A stretch of 64,000 nucleotides of DNA, from positions 216,064 through 280,063 of the forward strand of contig JAGSHD010000006.1 of the NCBI GenBank assembly GCA_023954715.1. The letters run 5' to 3'. The notes below the pieces were generated by a model, which was not told where the DNA came from, did not search any database, and was given only the letters and a program-made list of their open reading frames with translations. This document shows, piece by piece, positions 44,112 through 52,150 of the stretch (position 1 is the stretch's first letter; every line of letters starts with the position of its first letter). This stretch comes from Candidatus Cloacimonadota bacterium (GTDB taxonomy: Bacteria; Muiribacteriota; UBA6191). Both the position numbers and the translations under genes were made by a program.

Positions 44112-45506
44112 CTATCTTCTCATCCATCCATATTTTGTACATATAAATAAAGACGGAGTATATGGATCTACTTTCATCCTGCCGTAATGAGCAAACTCTG
44201 CACAATCTTCCATCGGTGGATAATCACTTGTTAATCCAACTTTAATGTACTTCTTAGCTACAATGTCTTCTGTTGCAATAATAGATTTACTTGAATGAAT
44301 ATTTCCGGCTACATCTAACTTTTGAGTTGGTGTGCTTGTACCTATACCGGTATTACCATTGTCTTGCACAATGTGTTGAGTAACTTCACTTACAGTTTGA
44401 ACGGTATTTGTATTATAAATTACATCGTTATTAATTTGATTTATATTTGCTTGAATATTGGCTACCTTGGCAAGCGTATTTTGAACTGAAACATTATTAA
44501 TACGTAAATCACTTGCATTTATGACACCATCTACATTTAATGTATGAGAAGTCTCTACTGATGTACCAATACTTACGTTTCCACCATCTGGATTTAATAA
44601 CATATTAAACACATCCGTTGGTCCATTGCCATGTTTCACTTGAAGTGATAGCCCATGATTAGTGCCACGAATCCCAAAGTCCAAAAATCTAGCCGTCTGA
44701 CCTATGCGAGCAAAATCAGCGTTTTCCCCCGTATCTCCGGCATCAACATGTAATTTGTATAGTGGTGTATTGGTACCTAAGCCAAAGTTACCCGCATTAA
44801 TAAATGAACTTTTGTTATTTGAAGTTCTTGGATCTAAACGAATCTTTAATTCATTGCTTTGATACAGCGCCAAAATACCTGCATTATGATCAGCTCGTCC
44901 TAAGTTCACAAAAGTTTGATTGTCACCTGAAACTGACATATATGTATCTTTTGGGCCCTCTATTTGCAGTCTCTCTACGGGATTATCTAAGCCCACACCT
45001 ATTTTACCAGAAGAAGTTAAAACAAAGTGTTTTCTATTTAAATCACTTCCATCATCATTCACAGTCATAAATTCAAAGGCACTTGGTACACCATAAGAAC
45101 CAACTGCACCGGTTTGTCTAACATTTATCTGCGCACCGATTTTAAATTCTGAATCAGAAGATCCTGAAAATTGTAGATACCCTAATGCATCGTTTTCTAA
45201 AGTACTACTAAAACTTCCTTGAGAGCCACCCCTAGTTTTTTGCATAACCAAACCATTAGCATATCCTCCAGAATTAAAATTATTTAGAACCCCATAAGTA
45301 TGATTACTTGTATTTGATAACTGCAATAGATGACCTGGATGAGCACTAGGCTCTGCTCCTACACCTAAGTTACCCCCCGTATGCCAAATGATTTCACTGT
45401 TTGGATAGCCAGTAAATGGTTTACTTGATTCTAACCAACCTCCTGCAGCAAAAGGTTTATTCAATAGTAAACTACAAATAGATATAATCGCTAATTTTTT
45501 ATACAT
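44112..45506 (-). CDS. Secreted fibre-like repeat protein
   Basis: 464 aa with a signal peptide (MYKKLAIISICSLLLNKPFAAGG). The chain has at least four repeats with a G-[IVL]-G-T/L-x-x-P-x-x-x-L-x-[VI]-x-G signature (GVGLDNPVERLQIEG, GLGTNTPLYKLHVDAG, SIGTSVETSHTLNVDG, GIGTSTPTQKLDVAGNI), as in trimeric phage tail-fibre-like and bacterial surface-fibre proteins. A coiled-coil-like stretch (TLAKVANIQANINQINNDV) lies before the last repeat. The end carries two Cys. No endosialidase-type chaperone domain is evident. Probably a surface or secreted structural protein; not a phage gene by context, as no phage genes are near. Confidence 0.7.
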   Translation of the reverse strand: MYKKLAIISICSLLLNKPFAAGGWLESSKPFTGYPNSEIIWHTGGNLGVGAEPSAHPGHLLQLSNTSNHTYGVLNNFNSGGYANGLVMQKTRGGSQGSFSSTLENDALGYLQFSGSSDSEFKIGAQINVRQTGAVGSYGVPSAFEFMTVNDDGSDLNRKHFVLTSSGKIGVGLDNPVERLQIEGPKDTYMSVSGDNQTFVNLGRADHNAGILALYQSNELKIRLDPRTSNNKSSFINAGNFGLGTNTPLYKLHVDAGDTGENADFARIGQTARFLDFGIRGTNHGLSLQVKHGNGPTDVFNMLLNPDGGNVSIGTSVETSHTLNVDGVINASDLRINNVSVQNTLAKVANIQANINQINNDVIYNTNTVQTVSEVTQHIVQDNGNTGIGTSTPTQKLDVAGNIHSSKSIIATEDIVAKKYIKVGLTSDYPPMEDCAEFAHYGRMKVDPYTPSLFICTKYGWMRR

Positions 45507-45537
45507 AAACGTATCCTTTTTATTACATTCATTCGCT

Positions 45538-45565
45538 AGTATACAAGCGGCATAGAATTATTCAA
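45538..45565 (-). promoter_or_regulatory. Predicted promoter of the fibre-like protein gene
   Basis: On the minus strand TTGAAT (45565-45560) and TATACT (45543-45538) stand 16 bases apart. The leader is about 25 bases, with AAAGGA before ATG 45506. Confidence 0.6.
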
Positions 45566-45672
45566 TTTTGATTTTTTTGGATCAATTCGTTAATATATAT
45601 TTTTGCTATTGACTTATCTTAAAAAAGAATAGAAAATTGTCATATACCAAAAATTTATCTCCGAGAGGTTTA

Positions 45673-46521
45673 ATGAAATTACTTGATGGAAAACTTGTCG
45701 CTAAAAAGATCAGAACTAAGATAAAAACTGAAGTTAAAGCATTAAATACCAAACCAGGCATTGCAGTTATATTGGTTGGTGACAACCCAGCCTCTCAAAT
45801 CTATGTAAATAAAAAAAAGCAAGTAGCCCAAAGACTAGGATTTAAATCTAATAATTATTGTTTACATTCAAGCACCACAAAAGAGGAACTTTACTCATTG
45901 ATTGAAACTTTAAATCAAGATGACTCAATCCATGGTATTCTTCTTCAATTGCCACTTCCAAAACATCTCAATCCAAAAGATTATTTTCATTTGATTCACC
46001 CCAATAAAGACATCGATGGTTTTCATCCTAACAATGTTGGCAACCTACACCTTGAAATTGATGCCTTATACCCTTGCACCCCGGAGGGTGTCATAGCCCT
46101 TTTAAAGTTTTATGATATTACTATCAAGGGACAAAACATCGCTATGATAGGTAGAAGTAACCTCGTAGGTAAACCGTTAGCTCAAATGCTATCCAACCAT
46201 GAAGGCAGTGTCTCAATACTTCATCATAAAACCAAAAACCTAAAAGACTTTACTAAAAATGCTGATATAATTATCACAGCATGTGGTGATCCTAAATTTT
46301 TTAACTCTTCTTACTTGGGCAGACCCTCTACTTTAATTGATGTGGGGATTACTAAGCTCCCTAGTGGTGAAATTTGTGGGGACATGGACTTTGAAGACAT
46401 GATTAAGTCACCCCTATGTAAAGCTATCACTCCTGTACCTGGAGGAATTGGGCCTTTAACAATAGCGTCTCTTATGAGTAATACACTAAAAGCATACAAA
46501 CTATCTAAAAATTTACTATGA
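45673..46521 (+). CDS. folD: Bifunctional methylene-THF dehydrogenase / methenyl-THF cyclohydrolase
   Basis: 282 aa from ATG 45673, selected because GAGAGG lies five bases upstream; the frame begins at 45637 (TTG) without a ribosome site. FolD interconverts 5,10-methylene-THF, methenyl-THF and 10-formyl-THF. Visible signatures are IYVNKKKQVAQRLGF (with the catalytic Lys), HGILLQLPLPKHL, DIDGFHPNNVGNL, IGRSNLVGKPLAQML and the C-terminal TPVPGGIGPLT. Its stop overlaps the heptosyltransferase start (ATGA). Confidence 0.96.
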   Translation: MKLLDGKLVAKKIRTKIKTEVKALNTKPGIAVILVGDNPASQIYVNKKKQVAQRLGFKSNNYCLHSSTTKEELYSLIETLNQDDSIHGILLQLPLPKHLNPKDYFHLIHPNKDIDGFHPNNVGNLHLEIDALYPCTPEGVIALLKFYDITIKGQNIAMIGRSNLVGKPLAQMLSNHEGSVSILHHKTKNLKDFTKNADIIITACGDPKFFNSSYLGRPSTLIDVGITKLPSGEICGDMDFEDMIKSPLCKAITPVPGGIGPLTIASLMSNTLKAYKLSKNLL

Positions 46522-47492
46522 AAATATTAATTAACATCCCAACATGGCTTGGCGACGCTGTCATGTGTACCCCTTCTATATTACAACTCGTAGAGTTTCA
46601 TCCAAGTTGTGAAATTACTTTAGTCGGATCTATGATTTCTTGTGAAGCCTTAAAAACCCTTCCAAATGTTAAAAATACTGTTATCGATAATTCAAAAAAA
46701 AGTAAAATTCGATTTCTTGGAATAAAAGAGCTAGGCGAGCAATTGCAAGGTCATGATCTGGCTATAACATTTAGACAGTCCATCTCTTCCGCTCTTTTAC
46801 TGAACTTTTCTAATAGCCCTATACGGATAGGACTCGGAAAGTGGTATCAAAGCTTTCTTTTGAGTCATGATTATGAACGACCAAAAGAAACACATCAGGT
46901 TAAAATATATACAAGTATATTGGAGAGTTTTTTTAAGAAAAAGTTTGAAGTCAAAAAAACCAAGCTCAACTATAAAAGAGCCAATTACAAAAATAAAACA
47001 ATAGGTATCAACCCCGGAGCAAGCTACGGTAATGCAAAACGTTGGTATCCTGAAAAATTTGGTGAGGTCGCTATACACCTAGCACAAGTTGCCGACATTG
47101 TAATTTTTGGTGGGCCTGCTGAAATGGATATGGCGGCTGACATTGAAAAAGTACTTGTAGAAGCCAAAGTAAAAAACTACACAAATATTGCGGGTAAGAC
47201 TAAAATACCTGAGTTAATATCCAAAATAGGTGGACTAGATCTATTTATAACTGGAGATAGCGGGCCTATGCATGTAGCAACAGCATATGAAATCCCATTA
47301 GTCGCTATTTTTGGACCTACTGACCCACAACATACTCATCCTTGGAATCACCCAAAATCTATCATGGTAAATAAAAACTTAGAGTGCGCCCCATGTATGA
47401 AAAGACAATGCCCCTTGTCACATCACCAGTGTATGAAAGAAATTTCTGCACAAGAAGTGATAGAGGCAAGCCTAAGCTTATTAGATATCTAA
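46518..47492 (+). CDS. waaF: LPS heptosyltransferase, WaaF-like (GT9)
   Basis: 324 aa. The N-terminal KILINIPTWLGDAVMCTPSI segment, NPGASYGNAKRWYPEKF and FITGDSGPMHVATAYEIPLVAIFGPT are typical of ADP-heptose:LPS heptosyltransferase II. The enzyme adds heptose to the inner core of lipopolysaccharide on the cytoplasmic face. The end carries a Cys cluster (ECAPCMKRQCPLSHHQC) seen in several WaaF-type proteins. It is coupled to folD and its last 12 bases overlap the convergent galU gene. WaaF is favoured over WaaC by the motifs, but this is not certain. Confidence 0.88.
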   Translation: MKILINIPTWLGDAVMCTPSILQLVEFHPSCEITLVGSMISCEALKTLPNVKNTVIDNSKKSKIRFLGIKELGEQLQGHDLAITFRQSISSALLLNFSNSPIRIGLGKWYQSFLLSHDYERPKETHQVKIYTSILESFFKKKFEVKKTKLNYKRANYKNKTIGINPGASYGNAKRWYPEKFGEVAIHLAQVADIVIFGGPAEMDMAADIEKVLVEAKVKNYTNIAGKTKIPELISKIGGLDLFITGDSGPMHVATAYEIPLVAIFGPTDPQHTHPWNHPKSIMVNKNLECAPCMKRQCPLSHHQCMKEISAQEVIEASLSLLDI

Positions 47493-48344
47493 GTTTTTTA
47501 GATAATCTCTAAACTCTGCACCCAAGTCTTCTCTTTTTAGTGCAAACTCAACAGTAGCTTTTAAAAAACCTATTTTTGAGCCTGTATCATATCGATTACC
47601 ATGAAATTGATAACCATAGAAGTCTTGTGATTTTAATAGAGTCCGTAAACCATCTGTTAATTGAATCTCCCCTCCAGCGCCTTTTTGTGTTTTTTCAAGA
47701 ATATCAAAAATCTCAGGAGTTAAAATATACCTACCAATAATAGCCAAGTCGCTAGGAGCATCTTCGACTTTTGGTTTTTCAACCATATCACTGATCTTGT
47801 ATAAACGATCCTCGGTTTGATCTCCAGCGATAACACCATAAGAGGAGATATTTGCCATATCTACTTTTTCAACAGCAATAACAGGACATTGGTATTTATC
47901 CCAAGCTTTTATCATCTGCGCCATACAAGGCTCTTCTGAGTCAACAATATCATCCCCTAAAAATACTGCGAATGGTTCGTTTCCTACTAAATGTTTAGCA
48001 CATAATATGGCATGTCCTAAGCCCAAAGCTTCTTTTTGGCGTACATAAGAGATAGTTATCATACTAGAGATAGATTCTACTAACTCTAGCAATTCTGATT
48101 TACCTTTTTCTCTTAGGTTATGCTCTAATTCAAAAGACATATCAAAATGATCTTCAATAGAATTTTTACCACGACCTGTGATGATAATGACATGCTCAAT
48201 ACCGGATTTTTGGGCTTCCTCGATTACATATTGAATCATTGGTTTATCAACCAATGGAAGCATTTCTTTGGGTTGAGATTTAGTTGCAGGTAAAAATCTT
48301 GTTCCTAATCCTGCTGCTGGAAAAACCGCTGTCTTAATCTTCAT
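47481..48344 (-). CDS. galU: UTP-glucose-1-phosphate uridylyltransferase
   Basis: 287 aa. The nucleotide-binding signature KTAVFPAAGLGTRFLPATKS, PKEMLPLVDKPMIQYVIEEA, KEALGLGHAILCAK and VFLGDDIVDSE identify bacterial GalU. It makes UDP-glucose for surface glycans, which fits with the adjacent LPS gene. ATG 48344 has AAAGGA before it. It has its own promoter in the 80-base gap after mnmA. Confidence 0.96.
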   Translation of the reverse strand: MKIKTAVFPAAGLGTRFLPATKSQPKEMLPLVDKPMIQYVIEEAQKSGIEHVIIITGRGKNSIEDHFDMSFELEHNLREKGKSELLELVESISSMITISYVRQKEALGLGHAILCAKHLVGNEPFAVFLGDDIVDSEEPCMAQMIKAWDKYQCPVIAVEKVDMANISSYGVIAGDQTEDRLYKISDMVEKPKVEDAPSDLAIIGRYILTPEIFDILEKTQKGAGGEIQLTDGLRTLLKSQDFYGYQFHGNRYDTGSKIGFLKATVEFALKREDLGAEFRDYLKNLDI

Positions 48345-48381
48345 AATTATCCTTTATATAATAATATAACTTTATGATAGG

Positions 48382-48410
48382 AGTATACTCATCGTATAAC
48401 TAGAGTACAA
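48382..48410 (-). promoter_or_regulatory. Predicted promoter of galU
   Basis: On the minus strand TTGTAC (48410-48405) and TATACT (48387-48382) are exactly 17 bases apart. The leader is about 30 bases. Confidence 0.65.
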
Positions 48411-48424
48411 ACTTTTATTTAAAC

Positions 48425-49501
48425 TTATAGGCGCTCTAAAATTAAACCGCCACCGATCACCAAATCATTGTCAAACAATACAGCTGACTGGCCAGGTGCA
48501 ACAGCATTTTGTGGCTCCATAAACTTAATTGTCAGCTCGTTTTGATTGCTAGGAAAAACAGTACAATCTACCGGCTGTTGATTATATCTAATCTGTACTT
48601 TTGCAAAAAACGATGAATCACGAGGAGCATAAGCAACCCAATTAAATCCGTTTACTTTCATAGCTGTACAAGCTAATTGATCTCTTGACCCTAATCGTAC
48701 TTCATTTGTCTCTGAATCGATGGATGTAACATAAGTTTTTTCAGGAAAAGAGATCCCAAGCCCTTTTCTTTGACCGATAGTATAAAAAGGAACTCCCTCA
48801 TGTTCTCCTAAGTTTTTACCATTATGGTCTACGAAGGTACCTTTTTTTATATCTGAGCCAATAGATTTCTTCAAATAATCTCTATAGTCATCTGGTACAA
48901 AACAAATTTCCTGAGAGTCCGGTTTATTGGCAACTCGTTTAAAGCCCTGCTCCATGGCAATCTCTCTAATTTTGTCTTTTTCAAAATCAGCCAAGGGAAA
49001 CAAAGTACGGTTTAATTGCTCTTGGGTTAAATTATACAAAACATAAGATTGATCTTTAGCTTTGTCATCTCCCATTTGAATTGCTTTTCTACCATCTACT
49101 TCAACGATTCGAGCATAGTGTCCCGTTGCCACATAATGTGCACCCAACTCATTAGCTTTATCCATCAAATAACCAAACTTTAATTTATAGTTACAGCGTA
49201 TACACGGATTTGGCGTTCTTCCTTTGAGATATTCGGACTGAAAATCTTCTATGATTGTCTCCTTAAATACTTGCTCCATATCCAAGGCAATATAAGGAAT
49301 ATCCAATTGTGCAGCTACCCGCCTAGCATCATCAATATCATCAATACCACAACAGGATCTCTCTGCTTTAGAAGTATCTCGAGCCCATGTTTTCATGGTA
49401 ACACCGATAACTTCATATCCCATTTCTTTTAAAAGATAAGCACATACAGAGGAGTCAACGCCTCCACTCATAGCACATAAGACTTTTTTCTTATCATTCA
49501 T
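48425..49501 (-). CDS. mnmA: tRNA-specific 2-thiouridylase
   Basis: 358 aa. The PP-loop is LCAMSGGVDSSVCAYLL; NPCIRCNYKLKFG holds the first catalytic Cys and DSQEICFVPDDY the second; GQRKGLGI is also typical. MnmA adds sulfur to U34 of tRNAs for Lys, Glu and Gln. The ATG shares a base with the stop of the cysteine desulfurase gene upstream, the sulfur donor, so the two make a sulfur-transfer operon. Confidence 0.96.
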   Translation of the reverse strand: MNDKKKVLCAMSGGVDSSVCAYLLKEMGYEVIGVTMKTWARDTSKAERSCCGIDDIDDARRVAAQLDIPYIALDMEQVFKETIIEDFQSEYLKGRTPNPCIRCNYKLKFGYLMDKANELGAHYVATGHYARIVEVDGRKAIQMGDDKAKDQSYVLYNLTQEQLNRTLFPLADFEKDKIREIAMEQGFKRVANKPDSQEICFVPDDYRDYLKKSIGSDIKKGTFVDHNGKNLGEHEGVPFYTIGQRKGLGISFPEKTYVTSIDSETNEVRLGSRDQLACTAMKVNGFNWVAYAPRDSSFFAKVQIRYNQQPVDCTVFPSNQNELTIKFMEPQNAVAPGQSAVLFDNDLVIGGGLILERL

Positions 49502-50604
49502 TATTTTTTAATCCTATTAATTATTTGATCTAAATTATCCAGTAAAAAATCTACTTCTTCTTTGGTATTATACTTTCCAAAACTAAACCGAACTGTTGAT
49601 TTTGCTCGAGATTCACTAAAACCCATTTCAAGTAAAACGTGGGAGGGAGAGATAGACCCTGCGGCACAGGCAGAACCCAATGATACGCAAATACCTTTCA
49701 TATCTAAAGAGAATATTAAACTCTCTCCTGAACAATCAGGAAAATAAACATTTGAAGTGTTTCCGACTCTTGTCTCACTTTTACCAGAAATTTGAACACA
49801 CTCTATTCGCTCAGAAAGCTGATTTTCAAAATAGTCCCGAAGATCCCTGACATAATCTAGCTTAGCATCAGATTTTATAGCACTTGCCATGGATAGTATA
49901 CCAGTAACATTCTCTGTACCACCTCGGTGTCCTTTTTCTTGAGTAGATTTAGGAAACAATGGCGACAATTTAATATGTGACTTTTTAAACAAAAACCCAA
50001 CACCCTTGAGCCCACCAATCTTGTGGCCACTAAAACTGGCCAAATCGATATTACTTAAGTCTATAGCAGTTTTTGACAAAGCTTGTACACAGTCACAATG
50101 AAAGATTACTTTGTTTTTAGCACAGAGTTTACCTATCTCACCAACTGGGTTTTGTATACCCGTCTCATTGTTAACATACATGATAGTAACTAGTTTAGCA
50201 TCAACAAGTTTTGATTTGAAATCATCCATATCTATTGAGCCACTTGTATTGCAATTCACTTTTACACAGTTTAATCCCTGAGATTTCAATTGGTGAATCA
50301 CCCCCAATAAACTAGGATGCTCTAATCCACTATACAATACTTTATCATCAGCCTCTAAATTGAGTGAACAGTAACCAAGTAAGCCCAAAACATTACTTTC
50401 TGTACCACCTGAAGTAAAAATTAACTCCTTGTATGATATACCAAGATAATCGGCAATAATCTCTCTAGCCTCTTCTATTCGGTCTTTAGCAAACCGTCCA
50501 TGTTTATGAGCTGAAGAAGGATTACCACTAACATTCAAAATGTCAGTTATTGTATCCACTACTTCATTACATATCGGGTGGGTGGCATTATAATCAAAAT
50601 ACAT
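49501..50604 (-). CDS. Cysteine desulfurase (NifS/IscS family)
   Basis: 367 aa, PLP-dependent. The family N-terminus is YFDYNATHPI, the PLP Lys is in SFSGHKIGG, and the active Cys is in SLGSACAAGSISPSHVL. EEAREIIADYLG and FTSGGTESNVLGL are also conserved. It moves sulfur from cysteine to acceptors. Directly upstream of mnmA and overlapping it, so thio-modification of tRNA is the likely main job; Fe-S cluster supply is possible but no iscU gene is next to it. The paralogue (IscS or NifS) is not decided. Confidence 0.94.
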   Translation of the reverse strand: MYFDYNATHPICNEVVDTITDILNVSGNPSSAHKHGRFAKDRIEEAREIIADYLGISYKELIFTSGGTESNVLGLLGYCSLNLEADDKVLYSGLEHPSLLGVIHQLKSQGLNCVKVNCNTSGSIDMDDFKSKLVDAKLVTIMYVNNETGIQNPVGEIGKLCAKNKVIFHCDCVQALSKTAIDLSNIDLASFSGHKIGGLKGVGFLFKKSHIKLSPLFPKSTQEKGHRGGTENVTGILSMASAIKSDAKLDYVRDLRDYFENQLSERIECVQISGKSETRVGNTSNVYFPDCSGESLIFSLDMKGICVSLGSACAAGSISPSHVLLEMGFSESRAKSTVRFSFGKYNTKEEVDFLLDNLDQIINRIKK

Positions 50605-50653
50605 GTTATCTCTAGTCTTTAGTTTTTGCGGAATGAATTAATTTCAGGAATTT

Positions 50654-50682
50654 ACTATACCCAAACCTTTAGATATTGTCCG
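50654..50682 (-). promoter_or_regulatory. Predicted promoter of the cysteine desulfurase-mnmA operon
   Basis: On the minus strand CGGACA (50682-50677) and TATAGT (50659-50654) lie 17 bases apart. The leader would be about 45 bases. Confidence 0.5.
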
Positions 50683-50747
50683 ATTTTGGTTCAAAAAATA
50701 ACAAAACACTAATAAATTCGTTCAATATTTGCACAAATAATTTAAAC

Positions 50748-50775
50748 TTGTGTCATTTGCAAAGATCATTTACAA
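50748..50775 (+). promoter_or_regulatory. Predicted promoter of the infC-rpmI-rplT operon
   Basis: TTGTGT (50748-50753) and TACAAT (50770-50775) are 16 bases apart. A start near 50782 would give a leader of about 165 bases that begins just before the first arm of the proposed antiterminator. Confidence 0.55.
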
Positions 50776-50781
50776 TGAAAT

Positions 50782-50947
50782 CAATCAAGCAGGTTAAACC
50801 TCCCCTTCAAACAAAATCGTTTCGTTGGGTCAATTGAACAAGAGAAATAGTTCAATTCAGATACAGTGTATATTTTGATACGTCTGTACATCTTTAACCT
50901 GTTTACTATTTAAAAGTAAATAGGTTTTTTTATTTTGGAGGATCGTT
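50782..50947 (+). promoter_or_regulatory. Structured infC leader with antiterminator/terminator alternatives
   Basis: CAGGTTAAA (50789-50797) is the exact complement of TTTAACCTG (50893-50901). The latter contains the first bases of the terminator arm AACCTGTTTACT. The two pairings exclude each other, the usual logic of an attenuator. Between them lie two hairpins: AATTGAAC/GTTCAATT and TACAG-GTAT/ATAC-CTGTA (with a small internal loop). In Bacillus the same operon is controlled by L20 binding its leader; whether L20 does so here is inference. It has no T-box signature that I can see. Confidence 0.6.
50896..50932 (+). terminator. Leader terminator (attenuator) directly before infC
   Basis: AACCTGTTTACT (50896-50907) pairs with AGTAAATAGGTT (50915-50926), one G-U pair, seven-base loop, then TTTTT. 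Its end is only about 12 bases from the ribosome site of infC, so it must be conditional. Confidence 0.75.
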
Positions 50948-51511
50948 ATCATACGGAGAAAGAGTTCACGAAGAACCCAACAGGGTGATTCAAAAAATCG
51001 AACACGAACAAATGACTACATTAGAGCTAGTACATTACGTGTAATTGGTGCAGACGGCGCACAACTTGGTGTTATATCAAAATATGAAGCTTTACAGATT
51101 GCTAAAGAGAGCGGTCTTGATTTAGTTGAAGTTTCACCAAACGCAGACCCACCTGTAGCTAGAATCATGGATTATGGTAAATACAAATACCAATTAGAGA
51201 AAAAGGCTAAAGAATCCAAGAAAAAAGCTCATACTGTTATAATCAAAGAAATTAAATTGCGACCAAAAATTGGACAACATGACTTAGACACTAAGTTCAA
51301 GCATATTGAAGAGTTTTTGACCGCTGGAAATAAAGTAAAGTTAACAATGCAGTTTAGAGGAAGAGAAATCGCATATACTGACCTTGGGAAAGAGATCTTA
51401 ATCAAGTTAATCGCAAGATTAGCTGATACTGATCTTGGAGTGGCTGAAGGTCAACCCAAACAAGAGGGTAGAAATATGTCGGTAACTTTTGCTCCTAAAA
51501 AATCTGCTTAA
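50948..51511 (+). CDS. infC: Translation initiation factor IF-3, non-AUG start
   Basis: About 187 aa. A frame restricted to ATG, GTG or TTG would begin at 51167 and lose the whole N-terminal domain. Upstream, in the same frame, the family sequence is plain: TRTNDYIRASTLRVIG, LDLVEVSPNADPPVARIMDY. The frame is closed by TAG at 50921. The only possible starts after GGAGG (50937-50941) are ATC 50948 (six-base gap) or ATA 50951. E. coli infC uses AUU and is autoregulated because IF-3 itself rejects such codons; the same is likely here. IF-3 binds the 30S subunit and checks initiator tRNA. First gene of the operon with rpmI and rplT. Confidence 0.92.
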   Translation: MIRRKSSRRTQQGDSKNRTRTNDYIRASTLRVIGADGAQLGVISKYEALQIAKESGLDLVEVSPNADPPVARIMDYGKYKYQLEKKAKESKKKAHTVIIKEIKLRPKIGQHDLDTKFKHIEEFLTAGNKVKLTMQFRGREIAYTDLGKEILIKLIARLADTDLGVAEGQPKQEGRNMSVTFAPKKSA

Positions 51512-51542
51512 ATATAAATAAATTCCAAGGAAGGGTGTAATT

Positions 51543-51746
51543 ATGCCTAAAATGAAAACAAAAAGCTCAGCTAAGAAGAGATTTTTTCCTATTAAGTCCG
51601 GAAAAATCAAAAGAAGAAAATGTGGTTTACGTCACGGTATGAAAAACCAGGGAACTACACAAAAAAGAAACTTAGGACATACTGGTTATGTAGATGATGC
51701 TTCAATGAAAGCAATGAAAGTAATGCTACCTTACGGTACTAAATAG
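51543..51746 (+). CDS. rpmI: 50S ribosomal protein L35
   Basis: 67 aa, basic. MPKMKTKSSAKKRFFPIKSG and the KRNLG element are the L35 signature. GGAAGGG lies before the ATG. It lies between infC and rplT in the usual order; the gaps are 31 and nine bases. Confidence 0.97.
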   Translation: MPKMKTKSSAKKRFFPIKSGKIKRRKCGLRHGMKNQGTTQKRNLGHTGYVDDASMKAMKVMLPYGTK

Positions 51747-51755
51747 GAGTCGCCA

Positions 51756-52106
51756 ATGAGAATTAAAGGTGGAACAACTAGTAATAAGAGAAAAAAGACA
51801 ACATTAAAAAGAGCTAAAGGTTTTAGAGGTAGTAGAAGTACCCTCATCAGAAGAGCATCTGAAGCCACAATGCGAGCAGGTAGAAATGCTTACATTGGTA
51901 GAAAGCAAAAGAAAAGAGAGTTCAGAAGATTATGGATAGCTAGAATCAACGCTGCTGTACGTGAGCTTGGTATGAGCTACAGTGTGTTTATGCACGCTCT
52001 TAAAGTTGCAAATATCGATTTGGATCGTAAGATCTTAGCTGAATTAGCTGTAAACGATAAAGCAGAATTCGCTAAGATTGTAGAGCTTGCTAAAAAAGCT
52101 GCTTAA
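51756..52106 (+). CDS. rplT: 50S ribosomal protein L20
   Basis: 116 aa, the standard length. [38 protein letters not shown] and [14 protein letters not shown] are typical; the long basic N-terminal helix binds 23S rRNA. In some bacteria L20 also represses this operon by binding leader RNA. Its N-terminal residues differ slightly from the usual MARVKRG form (here [14 protein letters not shown]). Last gene of the operon. Confidence 0.97.
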   Translation: MRIKGGTTSNKRKKTTLKRAKGFRGSRSTLIRRASEATMRAGRNAYIGRKQKKREFRRLWIARINAAVRELGMSYSVFMHALKVANIDLDRKILAELAVNDKAEFAKIVELAKKAA

Positions 52107-52114
52107 GCAATTTT

Positions 52115-52149
52115 AAAAATCCCCTAACATATTTTGTTAGGGGATTTTT
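52115..52149. terminator. Bidirectional terminator after rplT
   Basis: AAAAATCCCCTAACA pairs perfectly with TGTTAGGGGATTTTT around a five-base loop, with T runs on both strands. It serves rplT and the convergent glycoside hydrolase gene. Confidence 0.93.
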
Positions 52150-52150
52150 T

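Larger units (their letters stand above)
50605..50947. other. Divergent intergenic region between cysteine desulfurase and infC
   Basis: 343 bases between divergent genes. It contains the minus-strand promoter at 50654-50682, the plus-strand promoter at 50748-50775 and the structured infC leader. About 65 bases between the two promoters show nothing notable. Confidence 0.7.

Noticed and set aside
44112..45506. Prophage remnant
   Set aside because: Only one fibre-like protein with a signal peptide, bounded by housekeeping genes; no capsid, terminase or integrase.
51167..51511. A short infC starting at ATG 51167
   Set aside because: It would remove the whole N-terminal domain and linker region whose family sequence is present upstream in the same frame.
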